Assembly: GCF_017976235.1 (NCBI RefSeq)
Contig: NZ_JACVHC010000002.1
Span: 496,001 to 560,000 of the forward strand
Reading direction: 5' to 3'
Origin: Pseudomonas anatoliensis
GTDB taxonomy: Bacteria; Pseudomonadota; Gammaproteobacteria; Pseudomonadales; Pseudomonadaceae
Length of the DNA stretch: 64,000 nucleotides
Within the stretch, counting starts at the first letter, position 1, and each line of letters opens with the position of its first letter. The notes beneath the pieces are model-generated. The model did not search any database. It worked only from the letters and a program-made list of their open reading frames with translations, and was not told where the DNA came from. This document shows, piece after piece, positions 1 through 11,240 of the stretch. The translations under genes and the position numbers were made by a program.

Positions 1-716
1 GCTTTCATCGCGGCTTTCTGGCTCTGGTCGATTTTCAGTCGCAGCACTGCTGCGCCGACGGGATTGGTGTTACCGAAACTCTCGCGCAGATAGGTCTGGT
101 ATTTGGCGCCTATATCCAGCTCCCGGCACAGCTTGGTAAACGCCGCGATGCTCAGCTTGGCGTTAAGCGACGGCAAGGTATCGAACTGTCCTCTGGCATC
201 GGGTTGGGTGATGAAGGTCGACTCGGGGTCATAGGCGGTGTCTTCGGTTTCCGCTTCCTCGAAGTTGTGCAACGCCGCCTCAAGTAACGAGACCGTCCAG
301 GCGCGGGCACCAGTCTTGATCGCAAACCATGGGGTTTTCGCGGGAATGTAAAGCCGCACGAAGGTTGTCCTGAGGTTCAGCTCCAGGTCGAATTTCTCTT
401 TCAGCGCTGCCCCCAGCAACGGTTCGGCGAAGGCGCTGGCATCCTGCAGCTGCTCCAGGCGTTTCTCGACATCGTTTTGCGCGGTCCAGTGCGCAGCGTT
501 CAAGGTCATGAGAGCCCGATGCTTGTCGTCCGTGGCCGTTTGCAGTTTGGGCGGCAGGAAGGGGGCCTGGCGCCCGAAGGCCTCGCGCTTGGCGGCAGAC
601 GCATTGCCGAGCCAGTCGGGGATGGCGGCTTTGAGCGGCAGATAATGGTTATCGGGGTGTTCGCGTTGGGGCGATTCGAGAGGATGCGCGGTTCGCCGTT
701 CTGTGACTGGGTGCAT
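1..716 (-). CDS. DUF6543 (dermonecrotic toxin-like) protein, N-terminal part
   Basis: The minus strand reads open from an ATG at 716 to the left edge (about 238 residues, no stop), so only the N-terminus is seen. It begins MHPVTERRTAHPLE and continues with DNHYLPLKAAIPDWL, the usual opening of large Pseudomonas DUF6543 'dermonecrotic toxin domain' proteins, whose members often exceed 1,000 residues. No signal peptide or membrane segment is visible. The family is thought to consist of secreted or contact-delivered toxins, but the catalytic part would lie outside this window. It is divergent from aruC. The family call rests on sequence resemblance; the toxin role is inferred. Confidence 0.7.
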   Translation of the reverse strand, partial: MHPVTERRTAHPLESPQREHPDNHYLPLKAAIPDWLGNASAAKREAFGRQAPFLPPKLQTATDDKHRALMTLNAAHWTAQNDVEKRLEQLQDASAFAEPLLGAALKEKFDLELNLRTTFVRLYIPAKTPWFAIKTGARAWTVSLLEAALHNFEEAETEDTAYDPESTFITQPDARGQFDTLPSLNAKLSIAAFTKLCRELDIGAKYQTYLRESFGNTNPVGAAVLRLKIDQSQKAAMK

Positions 717-878
717 GGGGGGCCATTCCTTGGCGTCTGGAAAGGCCCCAGCAAATCAGAATCATGCGATGGCGGTGCGGTACATATATATATCTGTGGC
801 GCCGGGTTGAATTGATATCCTCCCGGGCCTGCCGCAAATCGGCGGAGGCAGTTTAAACTGCGCCTTTGCGACGTTATT

Positions 879-2244
<1,366 letters not shown>

Positions 2245-2323
2245 TAGACCCTTCGGCGCCTGAACATTTCAGGCGTCGATCAAAATTTTTTAATACCGGT
2301 CCAAATCAATGTTGGATTGAACC

Positions 2324-2418
2324 TGTGGTGAGGGGATTTATCCCCGATGGGCTGCGCAGCAGACCCAGCCTTTTTGGGGGTGCTGCGCGCCCCATCGGGG
2401 ATAAATCCCCTCACCACA
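2324..2418. repeat. Family A palindromic repeat (REPIN-like)
   Basis: A 95-bp inverted repeat whose arms begin TGTGGTGAGGGGATTTATCC and end in the complement, with a loop containing CTGCGCAGC. Related copies lie at 28222-28350, 52382-52484, 55393-55523 and 59368-59487. It sits between aruC and aruF inside the operon, where the hairpin could affect transcript processing or stability. Confidence 0.85.
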
Positions 2419-2481
2419 ACGGCTCACTCCTGCAACGTCCGGTGTTTTTTCTGTGAATTTATAAGAGAAAGGAGTGACACC

Positions 2482-3501
2482 ATGCTGGTGATGCGCCCCG
2501 CGCAAATGGCTGATCTGGGCGAGGTACAGCGTCTGGCTGCGGACAGCCCGATTGGTGTCACTTCCTTGCCGGATGACGTGGAACGTCTGAGCGACAAGAT
2601 CGCTGCGAGCGAAGCCTCGTTCTCTGCCGAAGTGAGCTTCAACGGTGAAGAGAGTTACTTCTTCGTTCTCGAAGATACCGCCACCGGCAAACTGGTCGGC
2701 TGCTCGGCCATCGTTGCTTCTGCCGGTTACTCGGAACCGTTCTACAGCTTTCGCAACGAGACCTTCGTCCACGCGTCCCGCGAACTGAAGATCCACAACA
2801 AGATCCACGTGCTCTCGCAGTGCCACGACCTGACCGGCAATAGCTTGCTGACCAGTTTCTATGTGCAGCGCGAGTTGGTGGGGTCGCCGTGGTCCGAGCT
2901 CAACTCCCGTGGCCGTCTGTTGTTTGTTGCCAGCCATCCGGAGCGTTTTGCTGATTCGGTGGTGACCGAGATCGTCGGTTACAGCGACGAGAATGGCGAC
3001 TCGCCGTTCTGGGATGCCATCGGTCGCAACTTCTTCGACCTCAACTACGCTGCGGCTGAACGCCTGTGTGGCCTGAAGAGCCGGACGTTCCTCGCCGAGC
3101 TGATGCCGCATTACCCGATCTACGTGCCGCTGCTGCCGGATTCCGCCCAAGAGGCGATGGGGCAGGTGCACCCGCGTGCGCAGATCACCTTCGACATCCT
3201 GATGCGCGAAGGCTTCGAGACCGATCACTACATCGATATTTTCGACGGTGGCCCGACCCTGCATGCGCGCGTTTCGGGGATCCGTTCGATCGCCCAGAGC
3301 CGCGTCGTGCCAGTGAAGATCGGCGAGCCGGTCAAAGGTGCCGGGCGCCAGTATCTGGTGGCCAACGCGCAGTTGCAGGATTACCGCGCCGTGTTGCTCG
3401 AGCTGGATTACGCGCCGGGCAAACCGGTGACCCTGGATCTGGAAGCGGCCGAAGCCCTGGGCGTCGGTGAAGGTGCCAGCGTGCGCCTGGTGGCGGTTTA
3501 A
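2482..3501 (+). CDS. aruF: Arginine N-succinyltransferase, alpha subunit AruF (AstA family)
   Basis: A 339-residue AstA-family acyltransferase that joins succinyl-CoA to arginine, the first committed step of the AST pathway. In Pseudomonas the enzyme is a heteromer of AruF (AI) and AruG (AII). The reading frame extends upstream into the repeat, but the ATG at 2482 is chosen because GGAG lies at 2471-2474 and the protein then starts MLVMRPAQMADLGEVQ as in the family. CHDLTGNS and the WSELNSRGRLLF block are shared with AruG downstream, consistent with gene duplication. Confidence 0.95.
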   Translation: MLVMRPAQMADLGEVQRLAADSPIGVTSLPDDVERLSDKIAASEASFSAEVSFNGEESYFFVLEDTATGKLVGCSAIVASAGYSEPFYSFRNETFVHASRELKIHNKIHVLSQCHDLTGNSLLTSFYVQRELVGSPWSELNSRGRLLFVASHPERFADSVVTEIVGYSDENGDSPFWDAIGRNFFDLNYAAAERLCGLKSRTFLAELMPHYPIYVPLLPDSAQEAMGQVHPRAQITFDILMREGFETDHYIDIFDGGPTLHARVSGIRSIAQSRVVPVKIGEPVKGAGRQYLVANAQLQDYRAVLLELDYAPGKPVTLDLEAAEALGVGEGASVRLVAV

Positions 3502-3553
3502 CGCCTTAGCGAGTTTTACGGGTGGCCGAAGGCGGCCCGTTTGAGGAGATAGC

Positions 3554-6045
<2,492 letters not shown>

Positions 6046-6048
6046 TGC

Positions 6049-6141
6049 CCATCGCTGGCAAGCCAGCTCCCACATGGAATGCGTCGTACACAAAATCTGT
6101 GAACACCGCTAACCCTGTGGGAGCTGGCTTGCCAGCGATGG
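6049..6141. repeat. Family C palindromic repeat (REPIN-like)
   Basis: A 93-bp inverted repeat with arms CCATCGCTGGCAAGCCAGCT and complement, between aruD and aruB. The central segment GTCGTACACA-A-AATCTGTG recurs in the copy at 53797-53888, so more than the arms is conserved. A third copy lies at 57283-57372. Confidence 0.85.
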
Positions 6142-6208
6142 CCTCACCTCGGTCTCAAAGAATTGTTACTCGATGCCTATAACAACAGATTCTCGTGGAG
6201 CCTCGCTG

Positions 6209-7555
6209 ATGAAATCCTATGAAGTCAATTTTGACGGTCTAGTGGGGCCGACCCATAACTACGGCGGTCTGTCCTACGGCAACGTCGCGTCCCAGAGCAA
6301 CAGCCAGCAATCCTCGAACCCGAAGGAAGCGGCGCTGCAAGGCCTGGCGAAAATGAAAGCGCTGATGGAAATGGGCTTTCAGCAAGGCGTACTGGCACCG
6401 CAGGAACGTCCGGACGTGGCCGCACTGCGCCGTCTGGGTTTTAGCGGCACCGACGCTCAAGTGATCGAGCGTGCCGCCAAAGAAGCGATGCCGCTGCTGG
6501 TTGCCAGTTGCTCGGCATCGAGCATGTGGGTGGCCAACGCTGCCACCGTCAGCCCGAGCGCCGACACCGCTGACGGTCGTGTGCATTTCACCGCCGCCAA
6601 CCTAAACTGCAAATATCACCGCAGCATCGAGCACCCGACCACCAGCCGCGTACTCGGCGCGATGTTCGCCAATCAGCAGCACTTCGCCCATCACGCGGCG
6701 CTGCCGGCAGTGGCGCAGTTCGGTGACGAAGGCGCAGCCAACCACACGCGTTTCTGCCGTGAATACGGTGAGGCAGGTGTCGAGTTTTTCGTGTTCGGTC
6801 GCAGTGCCTTCGACAACCGCTACCCGGCGCCGCAGAAGTACCCGGCGCGCCAGACTCTGGAAGCGTCGCAAGCTGTTGCGCGTCTGCACGGTCTGCGTGA
6901 CGAAGGCGTGGTTTACGCGCAGCAGAATCCGAGCGTGATCGATCAGGGCGTTTTCCATAACGACGTGATTGCCGTGGGTAACGGCGAGGCGCTGTTCTAT
7001 CACGAGGACGCGTTCCTCGACACCGAGCAGATGCTGGCCGAGTTGCAAGGCAAACTCGCCAGGGTCGGCGGCAATTTCCAGTCGATCTGTGTGCCGCGTT
7101 CGGCGGTCACCGTGGATGACGCGGTGCGTTCGTACCTGTTCAACAGTCAGCTGCTATCGCGTCCTGATGGCTCGATGCTGCTGATCGTGCCGCAAGAGTG
7201 CCAGGCCAATGAGCGGGTGTGGAATTACCTGCAAGGCCTGACCAGCTCCGGCGGCCTGATCCGCGAAGTGAAGGTGTTCGACCTCAAGCAGAGCATGCAG
7301 AACGGCGGTGGTCCGGCGTGCCTGCGACTGCGCGTCGCGCTCAACGAAACCGAACTGGCGGCGGTCAACCCAGGCGTTATCATGACGGCCCCGTTGTACG
7401 GTTCGTTGACCGCGTGGGTTGAAAAGCACTACCGCGACCGCCTGAGCGAAACCGATCTGGCGGACCCGCAATTGCTGCTTGAATGCCGGACGGCACTGGA
7501 TGAACTGACGCAAATCCTTAAACTGGGCGCGGTTTATCCATTCCAGATCAATTGA
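6209..7555 (+). CDS. aruB: N-succinylarginine dihydrolase AruB (AstB)
   Basis: A 448-residue amidinotransferase-superfamily enzyme that hydrolyses succinylarginine to succinylornithine, two ammonia and CO2. It opens [20 protein letters not shown], typical of AstB. The nucleophilic Cys is in [11 protein letters not shown] near residue 371. The frame is open 12 codons further upstream, but GTGGAG at 6195-6200 favours the ATG at 6209. It acts after AruFG and before AruC. Confidence 0.95.
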   Translation: MKSYEVNFDGLVGPTHNYGGLSYGNVASQSNSQQSSNPKEAALQGLAKMKALMEMGFQQGVLAPQERPDVAALRRLGFSGTDAQVIERAAKEAMPLLVASCSASSMWVANAATVSPSADTADGRVHFTAANLNCKYHRSIEHPTTSRVLGAMFANQQHFAHHAALPAVAQFGDEGAANHTRFCREYGEAGVEFFVFGRSAFDNRYPAPQKYPARQTLEASQAVARLHGLRDEGVVYAQQNPSVIDQGVFHNDVIAVGNGEALFYHEDAFLDTEQMLAELQGKLARVGGNFQSICVPRSAVTVDDAVRSYLFNSQLLSRPDGSMLLIVPQECQANERVWNYLQGLTSSGGLIREVKVFDLKQSMQNGGGPACLRLRVALNETELAAVNPGVIMTAPLYGSLTAWVEKHYRDRLSETDLADPQLLLECRTALDELTQILKLGAVYPFQIN

Positions 7556-7612
7556 TGGCCGGCGCGTCGTCTGAACGCGGCGCGCGGCTTGTCTCCCCAA
7601 GAGAGTAAAAAC

Positions 7613-7903
7613 ATGAGCGATTCCCTGCAGCTGATCCTTGAAGACACCGACGGCACGCAACTGGAAACTTCCTGCACCCGCGTCGCGGTCCTGTGGCAAG
7701 GCAAAGAGCTGTGGATCCAGCAGGACGGCCGCGGCCAGCTGTTGATCGGCGTAGACGTTGAAGAAGGTGATGCCGAGTACGCCAACCTGCTGTTGCGCCC
7801 ATTGGCGACTAATCTGGTAAGTCTGCAACTGGAAATGGAACCGGCCGAAGTCGGCGACGACGAAGATCACGTGCACGGCCCGGATTGCAACCACGACCAC
7901 TAA
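7613..7903 (+). CDS. Small acidic protein of the aru operon with His/Asp-rich tail
   Basis: A 96-residue acidic protein between aruB and aruE, starting MSDSLQLILEDTDG. The same position in P. aeruginosa also carries a small hypothetical gene (PA0900, from memory). Its C-terminus, HVHGPDCNHDH, has several His, Asp and Cys residues that could bind a metal. No signal peptide or membrane segment is seen. Its place inside the operon suggests a role linked to AST, perhaps metal supply to the zinc enzyme AruE, but this is a guess. The function is unknown. Confidence 0.8.
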   Translation: MSDSLQLILEDTDGTQLETSCTRVAVLWQGKELWIQQDGRGQLLIGVDVEEGDAEYANLLLRPLATNLVSLQLEMEPAEVGDDEDHVHGPDCNHDH

Positions 7904-7915
7904 GGAAACCGCTCT

Positions 7916-8926
7916 ATGCTCGCCCTCGGCAAACTGCTTGAACTGACCCTCGCCGGCCGCGAACCGGCGGAGAAGACTCAACTGACTGTCGAAGGCGTGC
8001 GCATGCGCTGGTTGAGCGAGGGCGCGCTGGAAGTCCGGCCTCCCGAAGCTCGCGACAATGGCCTGGACCTGCTGCTGTCGGCAGGCATCCATGGCAACGA
8101 AACAGCGCCGATCGAGTTGCTTGATCGGTTGCTGCACGACATCGCTCGCGGCGATCTGAAGCCGCGCGCACGCATTCTGTTCCTATTCGGCAACCCCGAG
8201 GCGATTCGCAAAGGCGAGCGTTTTATCGAGCAGGACGTCAATCGGTTGTTCAACGGCCGTCATGAACAAAGCAGTGGCAGCGAAGCGCTACGTGCCTGTG
8301 AGCTGGAACGATTGGCGGCGGTGTTCTTCAGCCAGCCGGATCGCCAGCGTTTGCACTACGACCTGCACACAGCGATTCGTGGCTCGAAAATCGAGCAGTT
8401 CGCCTTGTATCCGTGGAAGGAAGGTCGCCAGCATTCACGTCTGGAACTGGCGCGGCTGCGCGCTGCCGGCATGGAAGCGGTGCTGTTGCAGAACAAACCG
8501 TCGATCGTGTTCAGCTCGTATACCTACGACAAGCTCGGCGCCGAGGCCTTCACGCTGGAGTTGGGCAAGGCGCGACCGTTCGGGCAGAACGATGGGGTCA
8601 ATGTTTCGCTGCTGGAAACCCGTCTGAAGCAGATCATCGAAGGGACTGAGCCGGAGGTTGCCGCAGAAGGGCTGGACGGTCTGCAGCTGTTCAGCGTGGC
8701 GCGGGAAATCATCAAGCACAGCGATGCGTTCCGCTTGAACCTGCCGCAGGACATCGAAAACTTTTCAGAGTTGGAAATGGGTTACGTGCTGGCCGAAGAC
8801 CTGGCCAATACCCGCTGGATCATCGAAGAGCCGGGCGCCCGGATCATCTTCCCCAATCCCAAGGTCAAGAACGGCTTGCGAGCGGGCATCCTGATCGTCC
8901 CGACTACCGACGAAAACCTCGCCTGA
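7916..8926 (+). CDS. aruE: Succinylglutamate desuccinylase AruE (AstE)
   Basis: A 336-residue zinc hydrolase of the AstE/aspartoacylase group (M14-like) that releases glutamate and succinate from succinylglutamate, the last AST step. The zinc ligands are visible in [11 protein letters not shown] (H59 and E62), with a further His in [19 protein letters not shown] precedes the ATG. Twelve bases separate it from the small upstream gene. It ends the operon; a family B repeat follows. Confidence 0.95.
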   Translation: MLALGKLLELTLAGREPAEKTQLTVEGVRMRWLSEGALEVRPPEARDNGLDLLLSAGIHGNETAPIELLDRLLHDIARGDLKPRARILFLFGNPEAIRKGERFIEQDVNRLFNGRHEQSSGSEALRACELERLAAVFFSQPDRQRLHYDLHTAIRGSKIEQFALYPWKEGRQHSRLELARLRAAGMEAVLLQNKPSIVFSSYTYDKLGAEAFTLELGKARPFGQNDGVNVSLLETRLKQIIEGTEPEVAAEGLDGLQLFSVAREIIKHSDAFRLNLPQDIENFSELEMGYVLAEDLANTRWIIEEPGARIIFPNPKVKNGLRAGILIVPTTDENLA

Positions 8927-8943
8927 ATTCAGCACATTCCCCC

Positions 8944-9020
8944 GTAGGAGCTGCCGAAGGCTGCGATCTTTTGATCTTAAAAGACAAGATCAAAAGATCG
9001 CAGCCTTCGGCAGCTCCTAC
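8944..9020. repeat. Family B palindromic repeat (REPIN-like)
   Basis: A 77-bp near-perfect inverted repeat with arms GTAGGAGCTGCCGAAGGCTG and complement, after aruE. Other copies: 25187-25275, 33005-33089, 40557-40635, 43912-43996, and a single arm at 48130-48160. It could also act as a transcript 3' hairpin. Confidence 0.9.
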
Positions 9021-9105
9021 AGGTGATGATCGTTCCCCGCGAATCGGTACGCAGAATGTCTATTGAGGCATTCCCGGGCGATGCATGGGAACGATCATTA
9101 GTGGT

Positions 9106-9615
9106 TTAGACCGCTACCGCACGCGGCTCACTGCGGCGCAGCGCACGCACCTTCATCAGTGTATCCGCACACGTCTTCGCCGCTTCCTGACCCTTGTGCA
9201 CAAAGTGCTCGAAGAAGAACTTCTGGTGTTCTTCGCCGGCATGGAAGTGGTGCGGGGTGAGTGATACCGAGAACACTGGCACTTCGGTTTCCAGCTGAAC
9301 CTGCATCAGGCCGCTGACGACCGACTGGGCGACGAACTCGTGACGGTAGATCCCGCCGTCCACCACCAGGGCTGCTGCAACGATACCGGCGTAACGACCG
9401 GTTTTGGCCAGCAGCTTGGCGTGCAGGGGCATTTCAAAGGCACCGCCGACTTCGAAGAAGTCGATGTCCGATTCCTGATACCCCTGAGCAAGCATTTCGG
9501 TGATAAAGCCTTTGCGGCTCTGATCAACGATTTCCTTGTGCCAGCAGGCCTGGATGAACGCGACGCGCTCGCCGTGAGGGTGTTTGCTTTTGCTGTCGAT
9601 AGCGGTGGGTTGCAT
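9106..9615 (-). CDS. ribH2: 6,7-dimethyl-8-ribityllumazine synthase, RibH2 type
   Basis: A 169-residue lumazine synthase that condenses 5-amino-6-ribitylaminouracil with dihydroxybutanone phosphate, the penultimate riboflavin step. It resembles the second-type enzymes (Brucella RibH2) rather than the main RibH: it opens with HGERVAFIQACWHKEIVD, has the FEVGGAFEMPLHAKLLA substrate loop and TPHHFHAGEEHQ. AGGAG lies eight bases before the ATG. No other rib gene is adjacent, and the gene lies downstream of an FMN riboswitch, so FMN is expected to reduce its expression. Confidence 0.88.
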   Translation of the reverse strand: MQPTAIDSKSKHPHGERVAFIQACWHKEIVDQSRKGFITEMLAQGYQESDIDFFEVGGAFEMPLHAKLLAKTGRYAGIVAAALVVDGGIYRHEFVAQSVVSGLMQVQLETEVPVFSVSLTPHHFHAGEEHQKFFFEHFVHKGQEAAKTCADTLMKVRALRRSEPRAVAV

Positions 9616-9624
9616 GTTCTGACT

Positions 9625-9645
9625 CCTGTTTGTGTGAAAAACAGG
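9625..9645 (-). promoter_or_regulatory. Candidate Shine-Dalgarno-masking hairpin before ribH2
   Basis: On the transcript, CCTGTTT pairs with AAACAGG across a seven-base loop. The second arm contains the first bases of the AGGAG ribosome-binding site (9622-9627 region). This could be the expression platform of the FMN riboswitch, acting on translation. The inference is from pairing only. Confidence 0.45.
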
Positions 9646-9721
9646 GCGTTATGAATCGAAAGGGATTCAAGGGTACGCACGCTTGCACGAATGCACGCGG
9701 ACGGCCCTCTGGCGTTAATCC

Positions 9722-9889
9722 CGTTCTCTCTTCATCCGGACTATGACCGTCGGCCCCGGGATCACACCGGGTCTGCTGACCTTGCCGTCGATCACCGGCC
9801 AAAGCCGTGTTCGTCGTCAAGCGCTCGCGGGCTATGCGCGTTGCGCGCAATTACCGCCGGTGGGGAATTGCACCCCGCCCTGAGAACGT
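9722..9889 (-). promoter_or_regulatory. FMN riboswitch (RFN element)
   Basis: The minus strand reads CTCAGGGCGGGGTGCAATTC, then CCCACCGGCGGTAAT, the conserved 5' part of the RFN element. It ends with GTCCGGATGAAGAGAGAACG. The closing P1 helix pairs CGTTCTC (9888-9882) with GAGAACG (9728-9722). A CACCGGCG-type block and a CCCGGTGTGATCCCGGGG hairpin lie between. It precedes ribH2 by about 105 bases, the usual placement for FMN feedback control. Confidence 0.95.
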
Positions 9890-10089
9890 TTTTGCCGCCC
9901 CTTTTTGGGCGACGCAGCGTTTTTAACACAGATTGTGTATCCGTGCATTGCGCCTATCTGATGATTGTTATCGAGTTTTTTGAACGCTCGTGTGGTGTTT
10001 TCCTGCGCCAAGGGTTGATTAATCGCCGCGATGACCGCAGTAATTCACCCTCGCAAAGGGATTTCCCCTGCTGACTTGAGGCCAGGTTC

Positions 10090-11094
10090 ATGAGTGTTAT
10101 CGATCTTCGCAGCGACACCGTCACCCAACCGACTCCCGCCATGCTCGACGCGATGACCGCGGCAGACACCGGTGACGACGTCTATGGCGAAGATCCGACG
10201 GTCAATCGTCTGGAAGCGGAACTGGCAAAACGGCTGGGATTCGCTGCCGCGTTGTTTGTGCCGACGGGCACCATGAGCAACTTGCTGGGCTTGATGGCGC
10301 ATTGCGAGCGCGGTGACGAATACATCGTCGGCCAACAGGCGCACACCTATAAGTACGAGGGCGGTGGCGCGGCAGTGCTCGGTTCGATTCAGCCGCAGCC
10401 GCTGGAAGTTCAGGCTGACGGTTCCCTGGATCTTGCGCAGGTCGCGGCGGCAATCAAACCCGATGACTTCCACTTCGCCCGGACCCGGCTGCTGGCGCTG
10501 GAGAACACCATGCAAGGGAAAGTGTTGCCGCTGGAGTATCTGGCCCGCGCGCGCAAATTCACCCAGGACAACGGTCTGCAACTGCACCTGGACGGGGCGC
10601 GTCTGTATAACGCGGCGGTCAAATTGGGCGTTGATGCCCGGGAAATCACCCAGCATTTCGACTCGGTGTCGGTGTGCCTGTCCAAAGGCCTTGGCGCGCC
10701 GGTTGGCTCGGTGTTGTGCGGTTCGGTCGAGTTGATCGGCAAGGCTCGGCGCCTGCGCAAAATGGTCGGCGGCGGTATGCGTCAGGCGGGACTGCTGGCG
10801 GCGGCGGGGCTGTATGCGCTGGATCACAACGTCGAGCGTTTGGCCGATGACCACGCCAACGCGCAATTTCTCGCCGAAGGCTTGCGTGGTGCCGGCTTCA
10901 GCGTCGAACCCGTGCAGACCAACATGGTTTATGTGCAGGCAGGCGACAATGCCGAGGCCATCAAGGCGTTTGCCGCCGAGCGCGGGATCAAATTGAGCGC
11001 CGCCGCACGTCTGCGCATGGTCACGCACATGGACGTCAATCGCTCGCAAATCGAACAAGTTATCGCGGCATTCGTCGAGTTTTCGCGCAAGTGA
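10090..11094 (+). CDS. ltaE: Low-specificity L-threonine aldolase
   Basis: A 334-residue fold-type I PLP enzyme that cleaves L-threonine/allo-threonine to glycine and acetaldehyde. It opens with [19 protein letters not shown] and [10 protein letters not shown], diagnostic of the family. The PLP Lys is in [11 protein letters not shown] (about residue 199), and [10 protein letters not shown] carries the PLP-ring Asp. It stands alone, divergent from the FMN-riboswitch transcript and 146 bp upstream of alaS. Specificity (L versus D or phenylserine-type substrates) cannot be read from sequence. Confidence 0.9.
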   Translation: MSVIDLRSDTVTQPTPAMLDAMTAADTGDDVYGEDPTVNRLEAELAKRLGFAAALFVPTGTMSNLLGLMAHCERGDEYIVGQQAHTYKYEGGGAAVLGSIQPQPLEVQADGSLDLAQVAAAIKPDDFHFARTRLLALENTMQGKVLPLEYLARARKFTQDNGLQLHLDGARLYNAAVKLGVDAREITQHFDSVSVCLSKGLGAPVGSVLCGSVELIGKARRLRKMVGGGMRQAGLLAAAGLYALDHNVERLADDHANAQFLAEGLRGAGFSVEPVQTNMVYVQAGDNAEAIKAFAAERGIKLSAAARLRMVTHMDVNRSQIEQVIAAFVEFSRK

Positions 11095-11137
11095 CAGCGT
11101 TACCCGTCCAATTGACCGTTTCTATCGTATAAACACG

Positions 11138-11166
11138 CTGTACCCCGCGCGCAGGGCCGATATAAT
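11138..11166 (+). promoter_or_regulatory. Candidate sigma-70 promoter of alaS
   Basis: A consensus -10 TATAAT lies at 11161-11166, with a weak -35 (CTGTAC) 17 bases upstream. This gives a leader of about 65 bases before the alaS ATG. Confidence 0.5.
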
Positions 11167-11240
11167 GCGGCCCTTTGCCGTCGCTTCGTCTGTTGACGTT
11201 TCGAACAGGCCTTTGGCCGCAGCCTCCGTGGAAGAACCTA

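Noticed and set aside
782..793. Alternating TA tract upstream of aruC
   Set aside because: It could be a flexible promoter segment, but there is no matching -35, and it is too short to call a repeat locus.
8944..9020. Repeat palindromes as a CRISPR array
   Set aside because: Copies are dispersed singly between genes, not in tandem with regular spacers, and no cas gene is present.
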